Shown piece after piece: positions 46,486 through 55,580 of a stretch of DNA of 64,000 nucleotides (position 1 is its first letter; each line of letters opens with the position of its first letter). The stretch is from NCBI GenBank assembly GCA_018223185.1, contig JAAEYW010000011.1, forward strand, positions 43,510-107,509. Direction: 5' to 3'. A model generated the notes under the pieces. That model did no database searches, had not been told where the DNA came from, and saw nothing but the letters and a program-made list of their open reading frames with translations. The stretch is from Oceanospirillales bacterium (GTDB taxonomy: Bacteria; Pseudomonadota; Gammaproteobacteria; Pseudomonadales; Balneatricaceae). Made by a program: the position numbers and the translations under genes.

Positions 46486-46788
46486 ATGTCACCGCTTATC
46501 CCCTCTTTTATTGTGCTGGGCTCATTGCTGATAACACTGGTTATCATGATACGACGTGCACCTGACCGGAAACCCGCAACAATCGTCAACACTGTCATTA
46601 TGAGCGCACTCTGCTTTATCGGGGGTATGCTGATCTCTGCCATGTATACCCGCGCGGTAGGCAACGAAAACTCAAACCCGTTCATCATAGCGGTTCTGGT
46701 CGCTATCGGCACGTTTGGCGCACTCGCGATCTATATCAAGCTGGATGATAAACAGAAACAGGTGCGGCAGCAGGGTAGCAACGACTGA
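46486..46788 (+). CDS. Small membrane protein of unknown function
   Basis: The 100-residue protein has three predicted membrane helices (about 5-22, 35-53, 66-84) and a charged C-terminal tail (KLDDKQKQVRQQG). AAGGA lies before the ATG. I recognise no family. It is divergent from trpS and followed by the DUF2789 gene after 115 bases. Confidence 0.6.
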   Translation: MSPLIPSFIVLGSLLITLVIMIRRAPDRKPATIVNTVIMSALCFIGGMLISAMYTRAVGNENSNPFIIAVLVAIGTFGALAIYIKLDDKQKQVRQQGSND

Positions 46789-46902
46789 GCGTCAGTCATA
46801 TCGACCCGGTCACGTGCACCAGAAGCACTGACCGATAACGCTTTGACAAAGCAGCTATCCTGACCAAGACTTAATGAGCAAGTTTTTTCTATGGAGGCCG
46901 CG

Positions 46903-47136
46903 ATGGACAGATCAGCACATACGATGAACGCCCTGTTTGAGCAGCTGGGCATGCCCGGCGATGATGCTTATATCGATCAGTTTATCCGCACCCACACTCT
47001 GTTTAGTCAGGAGGTTAAGCTGTCTGAAGCAACATTCTGGACAGAGAGCCAGGCAAATTTTATCCGAGAGTGCCTGGAGACAGATTCCGACTGGTGCGAA
47101 GTGGTCGATGATCTGAATACACGACTTCATTCCTGA
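46903..47136 (+). CDS. DUF2789 family protein
   Basis: The 77-residue product matches DUF2789 (MDRSAHTMNALFEQLGMPGDDAYIDQFI, FWTESQANFIRECLETDSDWCEVVDDL). The ATG at 46903 is chosen because GGAGG lies five bases upstream; the track start at 46891 has no site. Small acidic helical protein, function unknown, common in pseudomonads and relatives. A terminator follows. Confidence 0.9.
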   Translation: MDRSAHTMNALFEQLGMPGDDAYIDQFIRTHTLFSQEVKLSEATFWTESQANFIRECLETDSDWCEVVDDLNTRLHS

Positions 47137-47164
47137 CTATCAGGCTAATAGAGATAACTAATCG

Positions 47165-47193
47165 GGCCAGCCCTTTCCAGGGCCGGCCTTTTT
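47165..47193 (+). terminator. Terminator after the DUF2789 gene
   Basis: GGCCAGCCCT-TTCC-AGGGCCGGCC, one mismatch in the stem, followed by TTTTT. Confidence 0.8.
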
Positions 47194-47236
47194 AGTTTAG
47201 GATCAGAGCATTATCAGAAAACGACACTCAAACACT

Positions 47237-48010
47237 ATGCTATTGGTTATCTCCCCTGCAAAAAACCTCGATTACGATACGCCAGCCACAACCGGGCGCT
47301 ATACACTGCCGCAACACCTGGATCATTCCGATGAACTGATTCAGCAGTTACGCAACTACTCAGTTCAGGACATTGCTGAACTGATGAAGCTCAGTGATAA
47401 ACTGTCAGCCCTTAACGTTGCCCGTTACGAGAGCTGGTCCCAGCCATTTACAGAAGAGAATGCCAAACAGGCGGTTCTGGCATTTAATGGTGACGTGTAT
47501 AGTGGACTGAACGCTGGAGATTTCAGCGAAGCGGAGCTGGATTTCACCCAGCAGCACCTGCGCATTCTATCTGGCCTCTATGGCGTTCTCAAACCTCTGG
47601 ACCTGATGCAGCCTTACCGACTGGAGATGGGAACCAGGCTAACTAACCCGCGGGGTAAGGACCTCTATGCATTCTGGGGCAACATTGTCACTGAGGACCT
47701 GAACCAGACACTGGCGAACGGTAATGATCCGGTTTTGGTAAACCTCGCCTCCAATGAATATTTCAAGTCTGTTAAGCCCAAAGAGCTGAACGGCCGAATC
47801 ATCACCCCGGTGTTTAAAGACTGGAAAAATGGTCAGTACAAGATCATCAGTTTCTTTGCCAAAAAAGCCCGGGGGCTGATGTGCCGCTATGCGATCAAAA
47901 ACCAGATCACCGATGCAGAGCAGCTAAAGAACTTCGATCTGGCCGGTTATCAGTATGATGACAGTCTGTCGAAAGGTGATACCTGGGTGTTTACCCGCAA
48001 GGAAAGCTAA
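47237..48010 (+). CDS. yaaA: Peroxide stress protein YaaA
   Basis: The 257-residue protein is the DUF328/UPF0246 member YaaA, with the N-terminal [54 protein letters not shown] and the C-terminal [14 protein letters not shown]. coli YaaA lowers free iron under H2O2 stress and binds DNA. It stands alone between terminators, convergent with the Tim44-like gene. Confidence 0.95.
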   Translation: MLLVISPAKNLDYDTPATTGRYTLPQHLDHSDELIQQLRNYSVQDIAELMKLSDKLSALNVARYESWSQPFTEENAKQAVLAFNGDVYSGLNAGDFSEAELDFTQQHLRILSGLYGVLKPLDLMQPYRLEMGTRLTNPRGKDLYAFWGNIVTEDLNQTLANGNDPVLVNLASNEYFKSVKPKELNGRIITPVFKDWKNGQYKIISFFAKKARGLMCRYAIKNQITDAEQLKNFDLAGYQYDDSLSKGDTWVFTRKES

Positions 48011-48027
48011 CCCTTTAAAAACATAAA

Positions 48028-48054
48028 AAAAAACGCACTATGTGCGTTTTTTTA
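48028..48054. terminator. Bidirectional terminator between yaaA and the Tim44-like gene
   Basis: AAAAAACGCAC-TAT-GTGCGTTTTTTT, A/T-flanked stem, 20 bases after yaaA and 30 before the end of the convergent gene. Confidence 0.85.
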
Positions 48055-48084
48055 TCTCTGTAAAACAGCGAACGAACAACTCAA

Positions 48085-48966
48085 TCAGGGTTGCTGAATA
48101 CCGACAATAATCCAGTTGGCATCCGCGCCATTCATATCCCGGCGCAGGTGCCAGATCTCACTAAACTCGGTAGTCTGATCGCTATCCTCTTTCAGCCAGC
48201 CGTAGAAATTAATTGATGCGATAACATGGTCATCGTTATCAATAAAATTAGCCATCTCCGCCATCACTGAAACCACTTCTGTTTTCTGATCAGCAGGCTG
48301 CTTTGCCCGCTCCTGCTTCAGAGCATCCAGTACTTCATCAGAGGTATAGGTTGCAATATCGTCCCAGTCACTGTTATCCCAGGCATTCTGCAGATGACTG
48401 AAATGACCTTTGGCCCCGTCCAGAAAAGCCTGTTCATTGAACCATTGCGGCAATTGCAACGCTTCGGAACCAAGATTAAAGCCAGCCCCGGTCGCAGGGG
48501 AAATATCCTGATAAGGGGCGGCGTCTGCCTGCTCACGATTCTGAGCTGCAGTCACGGGCTCCTGTTCCTGTTCCCGCTGATGTCCGGCATATTGCCTCTG
48601 AGGAGCGCCTTTAATAGCAGAGAAAATTTTCACTGCGGCAAAAATCAACAACCCTATCAACAAGATATCCATAAACTGAATACCTTCGAAGGCACCGCCA
48701 AAAAACAGAGCTCCCAGCATACCGCCAGCCAGAAGGCCACCCATCAGACCACCAAAGCCGCTACGACGAGGCTGAGCGGCAGTACTGGTTGAACCAGCAG
48801 TTGGCGCTGCTTTCTGCTGTGTCGGCGCCGCTGGCTGAACTTTCTTGGGGGTTGAATACGATTTTCCAAAACTGAATCCACCACCAAGACGTTTAGCTTC
48901 AGCATCAGGTATGACCAGACCAAAACTGACAATCAGTGTAAACAGTGAGACCAACAGGGTACGCAT
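48085..48966 (-). CDS. Tim44-like domain protein with signal peptide
   Basis: The 293-residue protein opens with a signal sequence ending in PDAEAKRLGGGFSFGKS, continues with a Pro/Ala/Gln-rich linker and a glycine-rich membrane segment (GGLMGGLLAGGMLGALFFGG, then FMDILLIGLLIFAAVKIF). The C-terminal 130 residues form a Tim44-like domain (FLDGAKGHFSHLQNAWDNSDWDDIATYTSDEVLDAL). This architecture is common in proteobacteria; its function is not established. It is monocistronic. Confidence 0.9.
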   Translation of the reverse strand: MRTLLVSLFTLIVSFGLVIPDAEAKRLGGGFSFGKSYSTPKKVQPAAPTQQKAAPTAGSTSTAAQPRRSGFGGLMGGLLAGGMLGALFFGGAFEGIQFMDILLIGLLIFAAVKIFSAIKGAPQRQYAGHQREQEQEPVTAAQNREQADAAPYQDISPATGAGFNLGSEALQLPQWFNEQAFLDGAKGHFSHLQNAWDNSDWDDIATYTSDEVLDALKQERAKQPADQKTEVVSVMAEMANFIDNDDHVIASINFYGWLKEDSDQTTEFSEIWHLRRDMNGADANWIIVGIQQP

Positions 48967-49010
48967 AGAAACTCCTTTACTGTATTTAAGACATTCAGCG
49001 GCACAGATAA

Positions 49011-49910
49011 TTATGCTGATGACTTTTTATCATTATGCTTGCGACCGGCAATGATCGCCAGATAGATGCCGCTGAATATTAGCCCCATCCCTATAAAATG
49101 GAAAGGTTCCACGGCTTCATTGAGAAAGATAACTGACAGAATCAGGCCAAACAGCGGCATCAGATGAATAAACAGCCCGGCCTTAGCGGGTCCCAGCTCT
49201 GCAACACCCCGGTTCCAGAAAATGTAGGAAAGAATCGACGGACAGATGGCCATGTAAATGATCGCTGAAAGTGTCTGCGGGCTCCACTGCGGACGCGCAC
49301 CGGCAAGATATTCCCACAGCATAAAAGGAAACAGCACCACCACCCCGATCACCACAGTGATACCAAAAAAAGTGAAACCATCCAGTTCCACAGGTTTCAG
49401 TCGTAACATCACCGAATAGGCAGACCAGCTTAACACTGCCGCTAAAATCCACAGGTCCCCGGTATTAAATGACAGGGTCATCAAAATTTCAGGATCACCC
49501 TTGGCCACCAGCATCAGTACCCCGGCAAGGGAGATAAAAACGCCAAACCATTGCCGGCGAACCACGGATTCACCCAGAAACACAGAAGTAAACACCAGAA
49601 TGATAATAGGCACCGCTGACTGCATCAGCGTGGCATTGGTGGCCTGGGTCGTCTGGACACCGAGATAGATAAAGGAGTTAAAACAAACCACACTCAGCAC
49701 TGACAGCACCACTAAAACAGGCAAGTGTTGCCGGATCAGTGGCCATCTGCGCAGAATACGCGGCAGTACAAATGGCAGAATAATCAGCAATGCCAGGCCC
49801 CAGCGCATAAATGACATGGTAAGGGGCGGAAACTCAGCATGGATGCCCCGGGCAGTAACAAAGTTACCTGCCCAGAACAGTACAGTCAGGATCAGCAGAA
49901 AATATGGCAT
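49011..49910 (-). CDS. EamA/DMT family transporter
   Basis: The 299-residue protein has about ten membrane helices in two EamA repeats: FWAGNFVTARGIHAEFPPLTMSFMRW in the first and LSWSAYSVMLRL with FIHLMPLFGLILSVIFLNE in the second. DMT carriers export amino acids, nucleotides or other metabolites; the substrate is not predictable. Its ATG overlaps the stop of the upstream potassium channel gene (TGATG), so it is translated in the same operon. Confidence 0.93.
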   Translation of the reverse strand: MPYFLLILTVLFWAGNFVTARGIHAEFPPLTMSFMRWGLALLIILPFVLPRILRRWPLIRQHLPVLVVLSVLSVVCFNSFIYLGVQTTQATNATLMQSAVPIIILVFTSVFLGESVVRRQWFGVFISLAGVLMLVAKGDPEILMTLSFNTGDLWILAAVLSWSAYSVMLRLKPVELDGFTFFGITVVIGVVVLFPFMLWEYLAGARPQWSPQTLSAIIYMAICPSILSYIFWNRGVAELGPAKAGLFIHLMPLFGLILSVIFLNEAVEPFHFIGMGLIFSGIYLAIIAGRKHNDKKSSA

Positions 49911-51598
49911 CAGATTCGTTTCAACAATTTGGCCAGCAGATTATGACTCGGCTCTTCGCCGGTCTGAAGATAGAACAGAATATTGTAATTATTGATACTC
50001 CAGCTCATCTGATTGCTGGCTTCAGCCAGACCACAGAAGAGTATCTCATCCCCCTCTTGCAGCACCGTTAACTCACCCGGTAACAGTTTCAGGTCGCCAT
50101 TACGCCGGAACATCAATGGAAAACAGGGTAACTGATCCTTACGATGACGCGGGTCTTTCATGAGGTTACTTAACTTTACTTCAACTCCTTCAGCCGCTAT
50201 CGCGGTGATCGCCGGAGTCGTGACCGGACTCACGCTGATCGACCAGCTATCCAGCTCTCTGTCAGAAGCGATACTACTCATCCGGTTGAGGAGGGTATGC
50301 GCCCAGACATCATCCTGCAACTGCATCTGTTCGATAAAGACCGGTAGTAACGGGGTTTTGAGCTTAGCCAGAATCCGGTTGGCGATGATCTTGCCGGGTT
50401 CCATGATGAAGTCTGCCTTAGAGTTTTCATACACCAGCGTATTAGTACTGAGATTCTGACGCACCACCGTTACCAGCTTTGGATTCAACTCTTTAGCGGT
50501 CATGATAATCGACAGGTTATCAGCATCGTTATCGGTACCTGCGACAATACCTACCGCGTCCCTGACACCGGCGATCTCCAGCGTTTCCGCCTCAGTACCC
50601 AAACCGATCACTGTATTGCTATAACCTTTCAGTTGACCCTGCTCATCATCCAGTAAAATAAGCTCCACTTCATGCTTAGCAAACTCACGGTGTAATGCCT
50701 TACCGAATCGGCCCAGACCACAAATAATCCAGCGACCGCTGGTTTTCTTATAAGCACTGGACAGTGGACGATGAAATGGATTAACCAGCCAGTCATATAC
50801 CAGATGCGTATAGGGTGCATGCGCCGCCAAAGAGAGATATTCAGCATAGTCTTTGAACGGATCAACAATATAGTCGGTACCAAAAGAAGCCAGGTTCCGG
50901 GAATTGATTTCAGACTCGGTCCGGCTCACTACGAGTCTGTCCGGTGCCAACAGTTTACTGGCGATTGAGATAGAGAGATTAACGTTATCGTCATTGGTCA
51001 GAGCCAGCACGCCGATACAGCCGGGATGTTGTAACCCCGCATCATCGAGTACTTCAGGCAGCGAGGCATCGGCACACAGGCCGGGTACGCGCAGCACTAA
51101 TCCGTCGACTTCCAGCTCATCGATCCGTTTCTGATCGATATCGATCACCACCGAACGGACTCCCCGATTGCAGAGTTTTTCTATAATGGCACTGCCGGTA
51201 ATGCCATAACCACAGATCAGATAGAACGGTTCATTAAAGTTTCTGACCTCTTTAGCAAACGCACGCCGTCGGAGCATCCGGCCAAACATCGGCTCCTGAA
51301 ACAGCGCCAACAGTGAACCGATACCGTACAACCACGCAATCACTGTGCCGTAGATCGACACCAGTGTCCAGGCCCGCTGAGCCGGGGTAAAGGCATAGGG
51401 GATCTCACCAAAACCAATAGTCGACCCCATAAAACTGACAAAATAGATCGCATGGAAAAAATCCATCTGCCAGACGTTCCCCTGATCATCCTGTCCGGGA
51501 ATCATGACAAACCCCAGGGTTGCCAGCGAGTAGATAACGATCAGGGTGATCAATGGATGTCGCAGGCGCCGCAACATCACATAAAATATATCGTTCAT
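49910..51598 (-). CDS. Potassium channel with two RCK (TrkA-N) modules
   Basis: The 562-residue protein starts with a two-helix ion channel region; the selectivity filter reads STIGFGEIP, a TVGYGD variant. Two NAD-binding RCK modules follow: FYLICGYGITGSAIIEKL (about 125) and RWIICGLGRFGKALHREF (about 290), each with a TrkA-N fold; the second half includes a TrkA-C-like end. It resembles Kch-type channels gated by cytoplasmic ligands. It is coupled to the EamA gene and preceded by the DUF6394 gene 13 bases upstream, forming a three-gene membrane operon. Confidence 0.9.
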   Translation of the reverse strand: MNDIFYVMLRRLRHPLITLIVIYSLATLGFVMIPGQDDQGNVWQMDFFHAIYFVSFMGSTIGFGEIPYAFTPAQRAWTLVSIYGTVIAWLYGIGSLLALFQEPMFGRMLRRRAFAKEVRNFNEPFYLICGYGITGSAIIEKLCNRGVRSVVIDIDQKRIDELEVDGLVLRVPGLCADASLPEVLDDAGLQHPGCIGVLALTNDDNVNLSISIASKLLAPDRLVVSRTESEINSRNLASFGTDYIVDPFKDYAEYLSLAAHAPYTHLVYDWLVNPFHRPLSSAYKKTSGRWIICGLGRFGKALHREFAKHEVELILLDDEQGQLKGYSNTVIGLGTEAETLEIAGVRDAVGIVAGTDNDADNLSIIMTAKELNPKLVTVVRQNLSTNTLVYENSKADFIMEPGKIIANRILAKLKTPLLPVFIEQMQLQDDVWAHTLLNRMSSIASDRELDSWSISVSPVTTPAITAIAAEGVEVKLSNLMKDPRHRKDQLPCFPLMFRRNGDLKLLPGELTVLQEGDEILFCGLAEASNQMSWSINNYNILFYLQTGEEPSHNLLAKLLKRI

Positions 51599-51610
51599 AG
51601 AGAAGTGCTC

Positions 51611-51994
51611 TTAACGACGCACAACGATCGTCTCGACCATCAACAGTATCACCGACACAATATTCGCCAGCAATGCCCCCCCTGACATTGATATCACACT
51701 GCTGAACATCTCAGTGGTTACACCAGAATCGGACAACTGAGCACCATATCCCCAGATCATGGCTGCAATCACCAGCTGGAGATCGGCCACCAGACTGGTG
51801 GCCATCATCAGCGCACCAAGATGCGTCCGGTCACCAAACTTGAGAACGGTACAGATCATGCTCACCACAATTGCGGCAAAAAACTCATAGACATTGTGGT
51901 GCGCAGGATCATCTATCTCGCCGATGAAGAAACCAAAGTTCATAGTTAAAGCCAGCACAATAAAGAAAGCGTAAATCACCTTTTCGCGATTCAT
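51611..51994 (-). CDS. DUF6394 family membrane protein
   Basis: The 127-residue protein has four hydrophobic helices and matches DUF6394: MNREKVIYAFFIVLALTMNFGFFIGEID, HHNVYEFFAAIVVSMICTVLKFGDRTHLGA and TSLVADLQLVIAAMIWGY. The ATG at 51994 is preferred over 52066. Found beside potassium channel genes here and, as I recall, in related genomes, so an accessory role for the channel is plausible but unproven. Confidence 0.82.
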   Translation of the reverse strand: MNREKVIYAFFIVLALTMNFGFFIGEIDDPAHHNVYEFFAAIVVSMICTVLKFGDRTHLGALMMATSLVADLQLVIAAMIWGYGAQLSDSGVTTEMFSSVISMSGGALLANIVSVILLMVETIVVRR

Positions 51995-52263
51995 AGATCC
52001 CATCCCACCAGATAAAAAATAGTTATAACAACAAAAGCTTACTGCAACTGATTGTAAAGCATACAAGAATAATAAAGAAACTACCGAACTGAAGTTAAGG
52101 CTGTCTGTCTAACCTCTTTCTAATAACCAGAAAGAAGCTTGTCATACAAAAACAGTTGAACAAAAAATAGACAATTAAGATTGTACCGGCTAATCTTAAA
52201 CACTTGTGCTCTATTTTTAGGGCCGCTGTGATTGAAAACGCCATAACGTCGAGGCTCGTGTGA

Positions 52264-55113
52264 ATGCATTACATCGTGACTAATAAAGTTTACCGCTACC
52301 CCCTGTTCCTGTTGCTGATTTTTGTCACCAAACTCAGCTACGCTGCCGTACACAAAAGTCCTACTGATGATCGTGACTATCTTACATTCACCCTGCCCAA
52401 TCAGCTGAAAGTTCTGGTTATCTCTGATCCGGCCACCGATAAGGCCGCAGCGTCAGTGGATGTCAGTGTCGGCTCAAATGCCAACCCGAAAAACCGTCTG
52501 GGACTGGCTCATTTCCTCGAGCATATGCTATTCCTTGGCACAGAAAAATACCCCGAAGCTGGCAGCTACCAGGAATTCATCAGCAATAACGGAGGTAATC
52601 ACAACGCCTTTACTGCGTTCGAAAACACCAACTATTTTTTCGATATTAAGGCGGACAAGCTGGAACCCGCACTGGATCGTTTTTCGCGTTTTTTTATCGA
52701 GCCACTGTTTACCGAGAAGTATGTTGACCGGGAACGCCATGCGGTCAATTCAGAGTACCAGTCGAAACTGCGTGATGATGGGCGCCGCGGATACTCTGCT
52801 GGTAAACAGGTACTGAACCCCGATCACAGCATGAGTCAGTTTGCAGTAGGCAATCTGGATACCCTCTCCAATGATGAGGGGAAGTTAAGAGATGATCTGA
52901 TTGCATTTTATCAGCGTTATTACTCAGCCAACCTGCTCTCTCTGGTTGTGCTGGGAAAAGAGCCGGTATCTGAATTGAAACGTCTGGTTGAAGAGAAGTT
53001 TTCTGCGGTCGAAAACCGCCACGCCACACCCTTTATTTCAGAGGTTCCGCTGTATCAGAACCTGCCAAAACAGCAAAACATCAAAACCCTGAAAGACCTG
53101 CAGCAACTGACGCTGACGTTTCCAATCCACGCGACGCGTGAATATTACCGTGAAAAGCCTGCCCACTATATTGCCTCGATGCTGGGTTATGAGGGTAAAG
53201 GCAGCCTGCTTGCTACCCTGAAAGCAAAAGGCTGGGCAAATGGACTCAGTGCATACCGGGGCAATGATCTGCCCGATCAGTCCTCAATTGAACTGTCAGT
53301 ATCACTGACCGATGAGGGGCTCAAACATTACGATCAGGTTATAGAAACAACCTTCGCGGCGATTCAGTTACTTAAACAGCACGGTATCTCTGAAGCTTTG
53401 TATCAGGAAGAGCAGAAAATCAGTAATATCGGTTTCCGTTTTAAAGAGCAGTCTGAGCCGATACATGAGGTCACTCGCCTCTCCCATAACCTGCAGCTCT
53501 ATCCACAGGACTCCGTTATCAGTGCTGATTACCTGATGGAGAAATTTGAACCGGAACTGATCGCCAGCATTCTGAATCAGATGACACCGGATAACCTGCT
53601 GGTTACTCTGCAGGCCAATACAGTGGAAACCGACCAGCAAGACCCCTGGTTCCAGGCTGGATACAGTGTTACCCCGATCAGTTCTGAACGCCTGGATAAA
53701 TGGACCCGGCCATCAACAGATCCCGCGTTACAGGTACGCCAGCTTAACCCCTTTATTGCTGACCAGTTTGAGATTAAACCTGCAGACCACATCTTGCTGA
53801 AACCAGAACTGGCTTTGCAACAGGCGGGATACTCTCTCTGGCATAAACAGGATCAGACATTCAAACTGCCAAAAGCGGATTTCTTTTTCTCAATCATATC
53901 TGAGCAGGCAAACAGGACCACTGAACACGCAGTGATGACCGCTATCTACACCAGACTAGTCAGTGATCAGTTAAATGAGACCCTTTATGACGCCACTCTG
54001 GCTGGCCTGGATACGCGTATATATCCGCATATGCGGGGCCTGAGTGTAAAAATATCCGGCTATGATGATAAACAGCAACAGCTTCTCACAGAGGTCGTCA
54101 CCAGTCTGCGACAGGCACAGTTTACACAAAACCGTTTCGCCAGAATCAAAGAAAAATATGCTCAGGAACTTAAAAACAGCCACAAGGATAAGCCGTTCAA
54201 TCAAACCACCGGAGAGGTTTACAACCTGTTACTACAGAGTTCGAGTGCGGATAAAAAGCTGACAGCTCTGAATTCTGTAACACTTGAAAAACTGCAAGCG
54301 TTCATACCACAACTGCTGCACAAAGCCGAAGTTCGCATGCTCGCTCATGGTAATCTGACCAGAACCGAGGCGCTACAGATGGCGCAAACGGTCCAGGCAG
54401 GCCTGCCCTCGGCAGAAATAAACGCCAACAGCAATTCACTGCCGGTAATTATGCTGCCGAAGAATTATGAACTGACTCAAACCCTGCCACTGGATCACAA
54501 CGACTCAGCGATCAGTGTCTACTTTCAGGGCAACAACAGAGAAACGGAAACCCAGGCGGAGTTTATCCTGCTGAGTGAAATTCTTTCAGCGCCGTTTTAT
54601 AGCAGCCTGCGCACCGAACAGCAGCTCGGTTATGTTGTCTTCGCCACGGCTCTGCCAATGAGAAAAGCGCCGGGACTGGCATTTGTTATTCAGTCGCCAA
54701 ACACGAACCCCATTGGACTGGAAACGCAGATCAACGCATTCATCGATAACATGGCAAGCACGCTTAAAACGATGGATGCGCAACAACTGGAAAGCTTCAA
54801 AAGCAGTGTCATCTCACGGATCAGTCAGAAAGAGAACCGCATGGGAGAGTTGAGTGAACGCTACTGGCGGGAGATTGACCGTGGCGACACTGACTTTGAC
54901 AGCCGGGAAAAACTGGTTGCCGCAGTCAGCGCGCTGACACTGGATGACCTGCTCAGATCTTATACCCAGCTACCCGAGCGCCGTCTGACTGTCCGTTCCT
55001 TTGGTGAGCAACACCGTCATCATGTCCATACACACACCCTGACAGAGAATTGTGAGCTCCAGATTGCACGCTTAAAACTAGAGGGTCAGTTTGTCCCTGA
55101 AGTCGGAAGCTGA
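52264..55113 (+). CDS. M16 family metallopeptidase (insulinase/pitrilysin type)
   Basis: The 949-residue periplasmic protease has a signal sequence (hydrophobic core YPLFLLLIFVTKLSYA), then the inverted zinc motif HFLEHMLFLG with the downstream Glu in the DRERHAVNSEY block. The peptidase middle and C-terminal inactive domains follow, including LRTEQQLGYVVFA, a signature of the insulinase subgroup. Length is close to E. coli pitrilysin (962). Such enzymes degrade small peptides. Its 3' end overlaps the convergent neighbour by 28 bases. Confidence 0.95.
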   Translation: MHYIVTNKVYRYPLFLLLIFVTKLSYAAVHKSPTDDRDYLTFTLPNQLKVLVISDPATDKAAASVDVSVGSNANPKNRLGLAHFLEHMLFLGTEKYPEAGSYQEFISNNGGNHNAFTAFENTNYFFDIKADKLEPALDRFSRFFIEPLFTEKYVDRERHAVNSEYQSKLRDDGRRGYSAGKQVLNPDHSMSQFAVGNLDTLSNDEGKLRDDLIAFYQRYYSANLLSLVVLGKEPVSELKRLVEEKFSAVENRHATPFISEVPLYQNLPKQQNIKTLKDLQQLTLTFPIHATREYYREKPAHYIASMLGYEGKGSLLATLKAKGWANGLSAYRGNDLPDQSSIELSVSLTDEGLKHYDQVIETTFAAIQLLKQHGISEALYQEEQKISNIGFRFKEQSEPIHEVTRLSHNLQLYPQDSVISADYLMEKFEPELIASILNQMTPDNLLVTLQANTVETDQQDPWFQAGYSVTPISSERLDKWTRPSTDPALQVRQLNPFIADQFEIKPADHILLKPELALQQAGYSLWHKQDQTFKLPKADFFFSIISEQANRTTEHAVMTAIYTRLVSDQLNETLYDATLAGLDTRIYPHMRGLSVKISGYDDKQQQLLTEVVTSLRQAQFTQNRFARIKEKYAQELKNSHKDKPFNQTTGEVYNLLLQSSSADKKLTALNSVTLEKLQAFIPQLLHKAEVRMLAHGNLTRTEALQMAQTVQAGLPSAEINANSNSLPVIMLPKNYELTQTLPLDHNDSAISVYFQGNNRETETQAEFILLSEILSAPFYSSLRTEQQLGYVVFATALPMRKAPGLAFVIQSPNTNPIGLETQINAFIDNMASTLKTMDAQQLESFKSSVISRISQKENRMGELSERYWREIDRGDTDFDSREKLVAAVSALTLDDLLRSYTQLPERRLTVRSFGEQHRHHVHTHTLTENCELQIARLKLEGQFVPEVGS

Positions 55114-55580
55114 CGATCAATAACCCTGCGTGAGCGGGGTTTCTTCACTTCAGGAGCCTTGATCTCAATCCCCTCACACTGATCGAGAGTGTCATCAAGG
55201 GTACACTCGATCTCCAGCTGATCCCGGGCTATCCGTTCAAAGATCCGGTCCTCCCCTGTCAGAGGGGGCGCTTTCTCTTCAGCACTGACGACCCGCTCAA
55301 CAGGCTCCGGGTCGCTATAAGGCACAACGGTTGGCGGAGGCAGTTGCCGCTCTGGAATGACATAGGCTTCAATCTCCGGCATTGGCTCACTGTCGACAAA
55401 ACCCCGGCGCTTATTATCATAAACGGTTTCCGGATCAACCGGAGAATCGATATATCCGGAAGGCTTAATTACTTCATAAGCGATCGGCCTGACCAGATCT
55501 TCTTTTCTGTCCGCCATCACTGAACAACTGACCGCCAGGGCGACCAGTGTATACGTCACACGGCAAACAGAATCTCTCAT
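55086..55580 (-). CDS. Secreted hypothetical protein
   Basis: The 164-residue protein has an N-terminal signal sequence (VTYTLVALAVSCSVMADRKED) and a Pro/Glu-rich, probably disordered body (IPERQLPPPTVVPYSDPEPVE) with one cysteine pair near the end (LEIECTLDDTLDQCEG). I recognise no family. Its ATG overlaps the sbcB stop (TAATG), so it is coupled to sbcB; its 3' end overlaps the protease gene. A periplasmic protein is likely. Confidence 0.6.
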   Translation of the reverse strand: MRDSVCRVTYTLVALAVSCSVMADRKEDLVRPIAYEVIKPSGYIDSPVDPETVYDNKRRGFVDSEPMPEIEAYVIPERQLPPPTVVPYSDPEPVERVVSAEEKAPPLTGEDRIFERIARDQLEIECTLDDTLDQCEGIEIKAPEVKKPRSRRVIDRQLPTSGTN

